Assembly (NCBI GenBank): GCA_013420905.1
Contig: JAAXNY010000006.1
Location: forward strand, 3,534,001 to 3,598,000
DNA: 64,000 bases
Origin: Collybia mongolica
Taxonomy: Eukaryota > Basidiomycota > Agaricomycetes > Agaricales > Clitocybaceae
Direction: 5' to 3'
Part shown: in pieces, positions 20,739-30,957 of the stretch
How positions within the stretch are numbered: the stretch's first letter is position 1
How the letters are laid out: each line of letters opens with the position of its first letter
Notes under the pieces: generated by a model
Told to the model about the DNA's origin: nothing
Databases searched by the model: none
Seen by the model: only the letters and a program-made list of their open reading frames with translations
Program-made: the position numbers and the translations under genes

Positions 20739-23174
20739 TAAAGACCTCTTTGAGAGCCACATTACATCAATATCCTTATTGATAATGTGTGGTCTGAGAT
20801 ACTCATGGACCACCCCAGCCTACTTTACACAGCAATCGACATGATCTGCACACAAATCCAAGCAGAGGGATTTCTGAAAACCAAACTCAAGAAAACTATC
20901 TAGATAATTCCCAGACTTCTGAAGGATATCAGCAAGAACCCTTTGAAGAAATCCAGTCTGCCTATGATGACCCAGACTCAGACTGCTCTTCCATCAGTGA
21001 AGAGCAACTGGATTTAGAGTATGACTCTGAGATAAACCTGGACAATGATCAGGATGATATGGCAGTAGATAGAGCAGATTTGGATTCTCATTCCATATCT
21101 ATTTCAAACCATTTATCTGCAGCAACCACTCCTAACTATGCAATTCTAGATGACCATGTTATGGAGGATATTGCTTCAATTGAAGAGTCTAATTTGAATT
21201 ATACTACTCCTGCTCTGGAAGCTCTCAAAAAGGATTTACTCAATGGCTATAAACTTCCTGCTGAACCACCTTCAAGTCCATTTTCAATAAAAAGGCTTGA
21301 TCCTCATGAAGAGCTCAGTTTACAGCACTACATAGCCTGGCAAAAATCAAATGGCACTGTCAAGGCATATGAACTTCATGCTAGAGTCTTGGAAAAAGCA
21401 ACTTCAATCCCCATACTTTCACTCTACAAGGTTGAATGCCTGGCTGAGGCACTGACTGATCTTCAACCACAAAAAGTTGATATGTGTATCAAAAGCTGCA
21501 TTGCTTATACTGGAAAATATGCACATCTTGAAGCCTGTCCATACATATCTAGTGCAACCAAAACACCTTGTAATATGCCTCGCTTCAAACCCCATTACTG
21601 CTCAGGTCGTAGAATCCCTGTTGCACAATTTACTGCCCTCCCAATAAAACCAACTATCCAGGCACTCTATGCAAATGAAACTACTTCTGCCCTTATGAGG
21701 GATTGGGACCAGTGTCTCAAGGAGGTCCTTCACTTACTTGCAACTGCAGCAGGTGCTGTACCTGCTAAAAGGAAATATTCTGATTTTGGAAACTCACAAG
21801 TCCATGTTGATATTCACCACAATGCTACAGGCCTTTTCAAAGAAGGGCAAGATGTTGCATTTGCATTATCTACTGATGGTGCACAGCTCACAATGAAGAA
21901 ACACTCCAACACATGGCTCCTTATATTAATCCTGCTAAATTTACCTGCCCATATTTGTTACATAGTTGAACACATCATCATCAACTTTGCAACACCTGGC
22001 CCTAACTCCCCTAGAGATATTGAGTCCTTTGCATGGATCCCGTTTGAAGAGATGGCAAGAGGCTCAGAAGGGATATGGATCTGGGATGCAATTGATTCAT
22101 CCTACTTTGTGCTTTGTGGTGCAATTGTCCTTGGTAATGGTGATATGCTTGGATCTGCTAAAATCAGTGGCATGGGAGGACACTCTGCTGTTTATGGTGA
22201 TTGGTTTGCTGAAATTCAAGCCGCTAAATCAAGTGAAACCAGGGGTGCAAAGGCCCAATATTACCCCATGTTAATACAAGACAAATACAATACTACTCAG
22301 CCACAATACTCATATGATGACCTTCCAATGCAGAGCCACAAAAAATATTTGAGACCCTCAACTTGATTGAGAAGGCCCAGAATGAAAATCAGCAGAAGGT
22401 TATCTCAAGATCTACTGGAATTGTCAGGCTCCCCCTCTGTGCATCAAGCCCTGCATTTTTTCATCCCACATTTTTTCCATTGGACCCATTCCATTTAATC
22501 TATGAAAACTCAACAGCCTTTCTTTGGGATCTCATGACAATTGAAAATAAGCCCCATGAAATAACTCATCTACCAGCTAAAAAGGCAGAAACACTTGGGA
22601 TCTGGATAACCAAAGCTACAGTATGTCAACACTTCCACCTGCTTTCTGTGGGCCAATTCACAATATTCATCTAAAGCGCCAAAGCCAGTATAAAGTCTAT
22701 GAATGGATGGGTCTTCTGCATTTCTACCTTGTGCCAATATTTCTTGAGCTTCAGATAAATTTGACAGTCTTGGAGAATTTCTCACAATTTGTGTGTGCAA
22801 TGGAGTTTGCCATGACTATCTGTTTTTTTTTTTTTTTTTTTTTTTGGTTCAACATTTTATATACCAACTGTACATAATACATGTGCTGGTCACTACAAGT
22901 AGTAATTGGGCAGGGGGGGAGAGGGGGGCAGGAGACAAAGCGCTGCAGGGCTAGGGTGCTCGCCCAACCAGGGTCAGACTAGTGAATGGAGCCAGAGCTT
23001 GTTGTACACAGGCCGGAAGGGCCAATCTACGCCAGGGGGTGGGCCCCCTGCTGCGGCGCTCCGCAGCAGGTGGTGGCTTCAAGTCCACCGATTATCCAGG
23101 TTCGCATGTTTGGGCAGGGAGCACCCTATAGCCGTCTCTTAGAACACTGAGTACCGCCCCTAGCCTGTTTAGGA

Positions 23175-26100
23175 CTAGGGAACATCGAACGCGAAAGCAT
23201 TTTTGTTCTCTGAGAGGAATTCAACCAGCCACGCATAGCGCAGCTGGCGGCTGGGCTTGTCTTCCCGTCCGTGCCGTGGACAGTCAAATAGGACGTGTTG
23301 TACGGTTTCCAAGGGAGCACTGCACCTACAGGAGACAGATTCTTCCTTGAAGAATTGCGATCGGAACGCCCCAATTGGAGCGTGTCCGGTGATGCATCGC
23401 ACCAAGCGGGCAGTCAGAGCATGGCTGTGACCAGTCTTGCGCATCCACGGCCCATTGTTTACATGGGTCGGAGTGAGCGGGGTGTCCTTTTTCGCATAGA
23501 GCATCAGGAAATTGGAGCCAATGTACTTCTTGGACTGGAAGAGAGACTTCCAGCCGTCAAGCATGCATGTAACTGCTTTGCGTCGTGCAAAGTCAGCAGA
23601 TATGACCAGCGCTCCACCTGCCTCAACACGGGTTGAGACGGTGCTGATGTGTGCCAGTTGGTGGTCTTCAATCTCCACACCTCTTGTAATATGGTGGAGG
23701 TGAATCTTGTGGATGGCGCGGAGCTGCAGCCAAGGCAGCAGCACATCGCACACTTTGAGGGCTGATGCTTGACCTGAGTGGTGCGACGCATCGAGGGAAC
23801 GCCTGAGGGCGTTGATGGAGTCGGAGAAGATATGGACATCATGGATGTCCTCTAGTCCAATGTCAGCTGCCTGTTGGGCGCCTTCCGCGATTGCTTGCAG
23901 CTCGGCATCATCAGACGTAGATAGGCCAGTAGCAAACCAGTCCTCATATAAATCTCCATCGTGCCAGACACAGTACACCACGACTGACTGCATGGGAGGA
24001 GGGGGGGTGGATGCATCAGTGATAATGCAGATGCTCCATGGGGAATGAGAGGCCTCATCAGCAGCGCTCTTCAGCGATGTGGTGCGGTCTTTCATGAATT
24101 CCTCGCGGTGATCACTGCCCTTAGGTGGGGGGGTGACAATGTCGTAGACAATGCGACCAGGGAACAGGTCCTTGGGGCGCATGCCTGGTTGGTTGAGTGG
24201 GTGGACAGGGTCCAGATCCAGGGAAGAGAGGCCAAGGTTAGACCAGGCCTCTACGATGGGCAATACTAGTTTACCGAGCCTATGGCTTGGGTTGCGGGCA
24301 TTGAGGGTCTTGACAGAGAATTTGTGGTTCCCATCGATGAGGTGTCGAAAGGCGTGTGAGGCCTGGAGCGCATGGGAGCGGACATGACTCCTTTCCACCA
24401 GCTTTCTGACATGGAGGTGGATAGGGGGTATGCCTGCGAGGGTCTTGCCAGCCCCGTTTGGGGATGTCTTGAAGGCGCCAGTGATCCAAAGGCATGCTCG
24501 TCTTTGCATCTTCCAGAGGTTATCGAGAGGGTCTGCCATGCGGGCCCCTTCGTACATCCAAAGCCTGCTCCCATATGTAGCAATGGGAAGAACACAGGCT
24601 CGGTATAGCATTCGTTTGTGCTTGGGCCTAAGTCTGCACACCGAGTTGCCAAGGGAGAGCATAGCCTTTACAGAGGTGAGGGCTTTGTTCATGTATCGTT
24701 TGACGTGCTCTCTGAATGTGAGGGGACGGTCAAAGAAGAATCCGAGGTAGCGCCAAATGGTGCCAGGGCGGAGGGGGGTGTCCCCAGTATATGGGGCATA
24801 GCCAAGGTCGATGTCAGGGTTGATATCATCGTGTTTTTGAGAGAAGTGGAATCCCTCTGATTTGCTGTGTTCAAGAACCAAACCCATAGCCTGGGTGAGC
24901 TCGAATACGACTTTGTAGGCCCCTTTGAGCTTAACAAGGTTCTGTTCAAATGTGTCCAACTGCACTATAATGGTGCCATCATCCACATAGGAAATTAGTG
25001 AAGCTATGCGGACCCTCCGTTCAAATTCCTTGAGGAGGGGTGCGAGGCATAGGGCAGAGAAGATGGGGGACATGGCGGAGCCCTGTCCCAGACCCATGCT
25101 GGACGGGAAGAGCAGGGACACTTCGTTGTCCCACGCGTATCTAGTATGACGATCAACGAGATATGACCTGAAGAACGCAACCACTTCTGGCGCAAATCCC
25201 TGTCTCTCGAGGATGTGTAAGAGGACCTCGTGGTTTATGGATGGGAAGAACTGAGCTAGGTCGAAAGCAACGACGCTTGTCTTGAGTTTGGCACGCCATC
25301 CTGAGCAGACAACGTGTGTGAGAAAGCAGCCAGCATCCTCGGTGGAGTTCTGACGGACTCCTCCGAACTGATTGGGGTGAAGTACACCATGTTGAGCAGC
25401 TTCAAACTGCATCCTGGTGGACAACATTTTCTCTAGAAGTTTGCCCAGTGTGTTCAATAGAACTATTGGGCGAAACAACTTGGGAGTGTCATACAATGGT
25501 TTACCCGGCTTGGGTATGACCACTGTAATGGATGCTTTAAACTCGGCAGGCCAATGGCCTGATGAGAGGCAAGCGTTTGCAAGCCACAAGAGTAGTTTGC
25601 TGCACAGGTCATCTTGGATGATCTGTTTAAGGTGATGCCATGAGATGTGATCCGGCCCAGGGGCAGATCGATTCGAGGTGCCTGAAAGGGCATCCGACAT
25701 CTCAGCAGCAGAGTAGGGGACCCACACCCGCGTTGTGGGTGAGGTCCAAGCGTTGCCCAGCTTGTCAAGGTCAATTGGCCTATCAGTAGCTGAGTTGAAG
25801 GTGGAGTGCAATGCGTTCCATAGCGACTCTGTGGTGCTGCATGGCACACCTTGGTACGAGATAGCCTCGACTGGGGGTGTCTTGCATGGGCCTACCCAGT
25901 CCATGAGATCCCATGGTCTGAGGTTAGTATTAGCAATTTTGTTGATGCGTTTGTCGAAGTGCTTTTGTTTCGCTCTATGCGTGGCGGCCTTGAAGGCCTT
26001 CCAGTCCTCTGGGAGATCAGAGCTCATGGCCTCAGACCTCGTCTGGGCGCAGTCCAAGTCCCACCAAGACTTAGACCGGGCGCAAGCCCGGTTAGTCTTA

Positions 26101-27029
26101 GCGTGATGGGACCATGCCGTTTCAAAGCCCTTAGCTATCGCCTGAGCAACTAGTTGAGTTTGTTCCGCTGATGAGACATCAGGGATTTGGATGAGCCTGA
26201 GAAGTGAACACACTTCCGCGAGGAAAGCGGTCTCTTCTTCAGATTCAATTTTGATTGACATCTTCCCTTCGGGGAACTCGACCCTAAGGAGGATGTCTAG
26301 GAGTAGAGGAAAGTGATCAGGTTCACCCTTATCACCTATCATCAGGTCGGCTGTGTAACCCCAGAATGCCAGGACAAACACAAGGTCAAGGACCGAGCTG
26401 CACAGGGCCGAATTATACAGCCAATGCGTGACCCGCCCCGAGGGGGGGGCAATCTGCTCAAGGCTGAGGGCAGCTGCACACTCCATGAGCCTGTTGGCCA
26501 TGGGGTGCTCATGATTGAGGGTAGCATCCCAATGCGCTGAGGGGCAATTAAAATCACCCCCCATATAGCTAACATCGGGGAACTCATCCAGGTGGTCTTC
26601 GAGGAATCGGATTGCTGATCCATTCTCATCTGAGTAGACATTCATCAAATGCACTGGGCCAAGGTGCCCTCGAACAGTGATGAGCATGATGTCGTGGTGG
26701 TTAACGATGTCCGATTGGAGCTTAGGTTTCACTGAGCGGATAGCTCGGTTGACATAGGCCATGACGTGCGGCCAATCTTCGGCAGCATTGAACCCTTTGG
26801 GGAACATGGGAATCCAGTCCGGGTGGACGGGGGGTCCCCTGATGGGGACCCCGTCTTTTTTGGTCAAGGAGGCTGTATACCGTACAGTGGCCCATGGCGG
26901 CTCCTGCAGGAAGAGAATGTCAGTGACGTCCTTGCGGCGTTCTAACAGGTCAACTGTCCAGTGTCGTTTGCACCCGACATTTTGGCAGTAGGTTCTGAGT
27001 GTATTTACATTACAAGTTGTACTAGACAT
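23175..27029 (-). CDS. LINE ORF2: endonuclease-reverse transcriptase-RNase H
   Basis: It is a single open frame of 1284 aa from ATG at 27029. Residues about 1-240 are an AP-like endonuclease (FLQEPPWATV, YMGGDFNCPSAHWD, DHFPLLLDI). Residues about 440-730 are reverse transcriptase, with SYVDDGTIIV as the catalytic YVDD box. Residues about 1010-1150 are RNase H (CIITDASTPPP, DDAELQAIAEG, HIFSDSINALRRSL). A C-terminal knuckle reads CRCSAPLETVQHVLFDCPRH. The protein would nick target DNA and copy the RNA at the nick. No stop or frameshift is visible; the loss of ORF1 and promoter means it would rely on a host transcript. Confidence 0.93.
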   Translation of the reverse strand: MSSTTCNVNTLRTYCQNVGCKRHWTVDLLERRKDVTDILFLQEPPWATVRYTASLTKKDGVPIRGPPVHPDWIPMFPKGFNAAEDWPHVMAYVNRAIRSVKPKLQSDIVNHHDIMLITVRGHLGPVHLMNVYSDENGSAIRFLEDHLDEFPDVSYMGGDFNCPSAHWDATLNHEHPMANRLMECAAALSLEQIAPPSGRVTHWLYNSALCSSVLDLVFVLAFWGYTADLMIGDKGEPDHFPLLLDILLRVEFPEGKMSIKIESEEETAFLAEVCSLLRLIQIPDVSSAEQTQLVAQAIAKGFETAWSHHAKTNRACARSKSWWDLDCAQTRSEAMSSDLPEDWKAFKAATHRAKQKHFDKRINKIANTNLRPWDLMDWVGPCKTPPVEAISYQGVPCSTTESLWNALHSTFNSATDRPIDLDKLGNAWTSPTTRVWVPYSAAEMSDALSGTSNRSAPGPDHISWHHLKQIIQDDLCSKLLLWLANACLSSGHWPAEFKASITVVIPKPGKPLYDTPKLFRPIVLLNTLGKLLEKMLSTRMQFEAAQHGVLHPNQFGGVRQNSTEDAGCFLTHVVCSGWRAKLKTSVVAFDLAQFFPSINHEVLLHILERQGFAPEVVAFFRSYLVDRHTRYAWDNEVSLLFPSSMGLGQGSAMSPIFSALCLAPLLKEFERRVRIASLISYVDDGTIIVQLDTFEQNLVKLKGAYKVVFELTQAMGLVLEHSKSEGFHFSQKHDDINPDIDLGYAPYTGDTPLRPGTIWRYLGFFFDRPLTFREHVKRYMNKALTSVKAMLSLGNSVCRLRPKHKRMLYRACVLPIATYGSRLWMYEGARMADPLDNLWKMQRRACLWITGAFKTSPNGAGKTLAGIPPIHLHVRKLVERSHVRSHALQASHAFRHLIDGNHKFSVKTLNARNPSHRLGKLVLPIVEAWSNLGLSSLDLDPVHPLNQPGMRPKDLFPGRIVYDIVTPPPKGSDHREEFMKDRTTSLKSAADEASHSPWSICIITDASTPPPPMQSVVVYCVWHDGDLYEDWFATGLSTSDDAELQAIAEGAQQAADIGLEDIHDVHIFSDSINALRRSLDASHHSGQASALKVCDVLLPWLQLRAIHKIHLHHITRGVEIEDHQLAHISTVSTRVEAGGALVISADFARRKAVTCMLDGWKSLFQSKKYIGSNFLMLYAKKDTPLTPTHVNNGPWMRKTGHSHALTARLVRCITGHAPIGAFRSQFFKEESVSCRCSAPLETVQHVLFDCPRHGREDKPSRQLRYAWLVEFLSENKNAFAFDVP

Positions 27030-27056
27030 TAATCAAGTAACTTTTTGTCGAAACGC

Positions 27057-27228
27057 TCAAGTACCCTCCCTGCGTCCTTGGAGCCTGTCTCCTGTAATGG
27101 TGGGGAAGGGGGTATTAGCAGATGGTGCGAAGCGTAAGAGCTCATCACCTACCTTCTGGGCAGTGTACTTGGCTGCTAGCCACTTGGCATCATAGCGGTG
27201 TTTCCAAAAGGAACACTTCCTGTCGTCA
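27057..27228 (-). pseudogene. C-terminal fragment of LINE ORF1
   Basis: About 55 codons are left upstream of ORF2: DDRKCSFWKHRYDAKWLAAK, then VGDELLRFAPSANTPFP and a stop at 27057. The remainder was lost by 5' truncation at 27228, where the target duplication begins; the longer frame reading to 27293 enters the tnp2-B flank. A Cys/His motif (CSFWKH) suggests the nucleic-acid-binding end of an ORF1 protein. Confidence 0.6.
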
Positions 27229-28397
27229 TTTGCCATGACTATCAAGGAGAGGACTGAAGAGGATTTATTTGAGCTATGCACATTGATTGTCAAGTTCTTA
27301 ACTGGATTTGAAAGGCTTTATGTTGGAGATAACCCTAGCCTGAACTCAAGAGCATGCCTATGCTTGTTTCGACTTATCCATATTCCTGCGCACATTCAAT
27401 GGAATGGGTCTATTCACCTTGGATTGCAAGCCACAGTTGAGCACAGCATTGGTGAAATGGGACACAGGATTTGATCAAAGAAGTCTCCTTTTAGTGCTCT
27501 CACAAATTTGATAGTCAGATGGGAGAAAGCAAAGCTCCTCTGTCTCTATTACCCATCTCTTGTCTTAAATGATAGAATGGGGTCAAATTCTCAGGAAAAA
27601 CAGGTGTTTCAAAAAATTCCACTTTGCCAGAGTGAGTGTAAAGAGGGCTCTGATTCTCAATTCTCAGCCTTTGATCATCTGGTTGCATTGCTTGCCCATC
27701 GCTTTGCATATCTTGGCAATGAAGGAATGGTGGAATATAACAAAATCAAGAGATGGGGTAAATTCCATTTACCCGACCACAGAGTTCTCCAAAGTGAAAT
27801 CAGCTATAAATTTGCTGGAGAACCTTCCAGGAGATACTGTTGGTTCTCTGTGAGTGGACTCTGTCCATATATTTTTAACCCAAAGCTCATTTTATGTCTT
27901 GAAAAGGCAGTTGATCCAATACCAAGAAAACAGGTATTTGGTGAGGCCCTTGCTTTCTACGAGGTCCTCTCAGATGAGACACAAGAACTGTACATTGTGT
28001 ACCAAGAACTAATGAATGTTGAGACAGTTCTGGGTACAATCCGTGGACACTCATGGTCAGACAATGTTTATGTCATGCAGACATCTGATATTGTTGACAT
28101 TGTTGGTATTTGGGATGAGACATCCCATATCTACATCCTACAGAAGCATCCAGCTTTGGATCTATTAACATCAGAGGAGTGTGGGAGAGATGAAGATGGG
28201 TTAGATGATGGAATAGTTTGAGAGTTGCAGCTTCCCAGTAGCATGTATTGATTGTGATGTCATGACTTAGTGACAATCAAGTACAAAAATATAATTTACC
28301 CTTGGCAACTGACTCACAACTGACTAATATTCTAAAGACCAACTACCAACAGACCCTACCCAGACCAACAGCCGACTGGCCTTTTTACTGAGTGTCA

Positions 28398-28949
28398 CTG
28401 TCAACTTGTCATTTTGATGTCTTTCAATGCTTGAAAATATTGTTGAAGATGCTTGATTGTTGGAATAGGGTGATCTGGCACATTGGTCACACCACCCAGA
28501 CATTTCACATGACATGTATATCACATGAACATTTTAGTTTTGCATTTGTTTTTATAATGGACTCACATATGATTTATTATTGCTATCAGAGTTATTTTCA
28601 TTTATGTAATTATACATATGAGCCATTTGTACACTATTTTGTTATCTATTCAATCCATTATTCTCATTCCTTTTATTCTCTTGCTGCTAAGTTCAACAGG
28701 TTATGGGTCCTGGCCTTAACTGTTTCAAACATCAAACATCATCACCTCATCCCTATGTCATCCATCAAACCCTGATCAAGTTTGTTATGGGCCATAACCA
28801 AATCATCTGGAAACATTTACCAAATCAAGGTGCTACACAGCACTGAGAACTTCCACACATGAAAAATTAAAATAATCAACATCTTAACCAATCAAGGTTT
28901 AATTGGTCACACAGATGGTTTAAATACAAGCCCAACTGATGAAGGGAAT
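28398..28949. other. Flank between CACTA-B and copia remnant
   Basis: AT-rich DNA with no recognised gene. The frame at 28392-28775 crosses the CACTA-B right end and is not credible. The part after about 28770 may be leader sequence of the copia remnant, but no 5' LTR or primer site was identified. Confidence 0.4.
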
Positions 28950-29363
28950 GTGGAAGAATGGTGTACAAAGGACAGGAAGGCTCTATCAATCATACAGCTC
29001 CACGTGGGGGACAGACCACTAATTTATGTTGATATTGAGGAACACATTTGGACCCTGTGTTGCTACATTGAAGAATTGGCCAGATTGGGCTCAAAAATCA
29101 ATGATGATGATTTTAGCATAATGTTGCTGACATCCCTATCTGACATGTGGGACCCATTTATCTCTTCAGTTGATTCCGCCACTCTCAAGGAGAGCCACAA
29201 GTTAATTGCCAGAATTTTAGAGAAAGATCAACAGATCAAATATTGGCAACTGGGGGATATGGCCCTGGCAGCAAAATACAATCCAAATGTGACACACTAC
29301 AAATGCAATAACATTGCCTTCTATTGCCCCAAAAGGAAAGGGGGATCATCTGATCAAAAATAG
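28950..29363 (+). pseudogene. Copia-type gag fragment
   Basis: 137 codons resemble the gag (UBN2-like) region of Ty1/copia elements: EHIWTLCCYIEELARLGSKI, then NDDDFSIMLLTSLSDMWDPF and a final YKCNNIAFYCPKRKG where the zinc knuckle is incomplete. There is no protease, integrase or RT before the LTR that starts at 29453, so most of the internal region is deleted. Called from pattern only. Confidence 0.65.
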
Positions 29364-29452
29364 AGGCTGAATGGAAAAAGAATAGCAGCAGTAAGCCAGA
29401 CAAGGCTAACCAAGCCTCAGATGATTATGCTTTTGTAGCAGTGCCTGAAAAC

Positions 29453-29830
29453 TGTCATGAAAATTATATTCCTGTCTTATCTCCATCTTTTTGATCTTAT
29501 CTTGTCTTTTATCTAGTGGGATTGGCTGTTAATTCATCTATCCCCAGGAGTTACAATTCTCCCATCATCCCTATCATTCCATTTCATCATTTGATTGATG
29601 CTGTACACTACCCTGGTTATGTTTGGTTTACCTCTCTCCATATTTATCCTACTCTGGTCCCCCTTAGGTAGTTGTATATATACTGCACCTCTAGCTACTT
29701 GTTCTGTAGTCTTGATCTCATCTATTCTCCGCAATACAGACAGGTGTTCTCAACTCTCTATCTCTTGTGCTCTCTCTCCTCTTCTATTCTCTGATATCCT
29801 GCAGTGACTGTTATTGTTGCATTGCTGACA
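29453..29830 (+). repeat. Copia-type LTR, 378 bp
   Basis: It begins TGTCATGAAAATTATATTCC and ends GTTGCATTGCTGACA, the TG...CA ends of an LTR. It is clearly related (several small indels) to the solo LTR at 43563-43916. It directly follows the gag fragment and has no matching 5-bp duplication, so it is most likely the LTR of the deleted element rather than a clean solo LTR. Confidence 0.75.
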
Positions 29831-30448
29831 GAAGATCAAAACTTCCTTCTACACTCACTGCTGCTATGCTATGTAACCACCCAGTTTCACACCAAACCCA
29901 TACTGACCAAACCAGACCACCTTCTTTCCTTTGTATACATCCACTACGACACTTCTTGATCTTTTACCACCACCATCCAACCGTGGGAATTTGTCCCTCC
30001 TGCACTAGGTTGTCCCTAAACTACCTAACACCTCATCCCTAATCGACATCGCCTTTCATCAGACCACTTTTTTGGCCTGGGCCACTATCCTTTTACACCA
30101 TATCCAAATTTCTAACTTATCAGAGCTGATCCTGACTATCTGCAGGGTCATCTCATCTTGCCTGTACTGGGGGCTTCACTAATCCATTCACATCCACCTC
30201 ATCAACTACCAGGCCACACAAGGACACCACAACTCTCGTACTCTGCTTTGCGCAGATCCTTAGGGAGCATCACCACCAACATTTTTGATGATTTATTCAT
30301 ACTCGCTTAACCACTACACCCAAATACAAAAGGAGGAAGGGGTCTGGCCCCCGATCAGCTACTGTCCCTGCACAGAGCACACCTCTTGGGGAGAATGCCA
30401 GTTTATTGTCCAATGGTGGGATTTGGCAGCCTCATTTTGGAGGGGAGT

Positions 30449-30924
30449 TGTTACGGCTGTTTAGGCCTTATCCTCTAAGTCAATCCGATGTATCGTTCGT
30501 TCGTTCTTAGACCGTTGACTTCCGTAAGTCTAACGTCTATTGACTCCCTCAATAGGGCTAAAGTCAAGTTATCGAGTTATCTGATCAAAGATGCACTACC
30601 CCCTTCGTAAGGCGGATAGGATCGAGTTCGCGTCAAGAAGATAGATGAATAAGGTGAATTCAGCTAGGTCAAGCTAAAGAACTAGCTAAGCTAAACTACT
30701 GGTATATATACATAATAGTTTGATAAGCGTTGTTTACGCTATTTGTTATAGATAAGGATGAGTAAGCTTTCGAAGAGGATGAATAAGAAAGCTTAGTAAG
30801 TATGAGAAAAAGAATGCATATGGAGATGTTTAATAGATAAGGGTTGATAAGCGTCTGAAAGTCGATAGTAAATAGAAAAGGAAGAAAAGAAGTGATATGT
30901 GACGTAGAAAGGGAATTTGTAACA
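30449..30924 (-). repeat. Gypsy LTR (3' LTR in element sense)
   Basis: 476 bp, TG...CA ends, followed on the element side by a polypurine tract. Nearly identical to 38533-39008. Confidence 0.97.
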
Positions 30925-30943
30925 TTACCCCCTCTCTATCTTT
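30925..30943 (-). promoter_or_regulatory. Polypurine tract of the Gypsy element
   Basis: On the minus strand AAAGATAGAGAGGGGGTAA directly abuts the 3' LTR, the expected place for plus-strand primer formation in reverse transcription. Confidence 0.8.
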
Positions 30944-30957
30944 AAAGCGTCCCAGCT

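Larger units (their letters stand above)
22821..27228 (-). mobile_element. 5'-truncated LINE (EEP-RT-RNase H type) in tnp2-B
   Basis: A perfect 15-bp duplication TTTGCCATGACTATC (22806-22820, 27229-27243) brackets 4408 bp that begin, on the minus strand, inside an ORF1 fragment and end in a poly(A) tail (poly-T at 22823-22845). ORF2 is complete. The endonuclease, reverse transcriptase, RNase H and zinc-knuckle order fits the Tad1 group common in fungi; clade assignment is inference. The copy is CpG-rich and its frame is unbroken, so the insertion is recent relative to the CACTA-B gene it splits. Confidence 0.92.
19170..28221 (+). pseudogene. tnp2/Plavaka-type transposase of CACTA-B, interrupted
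   Basis: Exon 1 (19170 to about 19370) encodes CFYSKCHGRRLVQRRTAISH, the usual Cys-rich N-terminus. The next intron holds the 1.35-kb mini-element. From about 20838 the frame has an acidic region, then DPHEELSLQHYIAWQ, VDMCIKSCIAYTGKY, DVAFALSTDGAQLT and GPNSPRDIESFAWIP, and FFPLDPFHLIYENSTAFLWD. Lesions: a frameshift in an A6 run near 22343, another near 22630, the LINE insertion after 22820, and a TGA at 27472-27474 where CGA is expected. After the LINE the protein resumes (EERT, LIHIPAHIQWNGSIHLGLQA, VEHSIGEMGH, then 27508-28221 to the stop). This copy cannot encode a full transposase. Confidence 0.85.
5040..28394 (+). mobile_element. CACTA-B: tnp2-type DNA transposon, host of four later insertions
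   Basis: The left end CCCTCAGTAAAAAG (5040) and the inverted right end CTTTTTACTGAGTG (ending 28394) are matching termini. The right end has the classic CACT start; the left has decayed to CCCT. The 3-bp target duplication TCA lies at 5037-5039 and 28395-28397. Repeats based on AGTC/GACT lie inside both ends (about 5060-5306 and 28300-28380). Removing the retroposon with CACTA-A, the mini-element and the LINE with their duplications leaves about 6.6 kb with two divergent genes: a companion gene (minus, 16375-19005) and a tnp2 transposase (plus, from 19170). Both terminal sequences and their position relative to the genes support one element. Confidence 0.85.

Noticed and set aside
23295..26991. 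Many open frames on the plus strand and in other frames across the LINE
   Set aside because: They are shadows of the 1284-aa ORF2 in CpG-rich DNA and show no family motifs.
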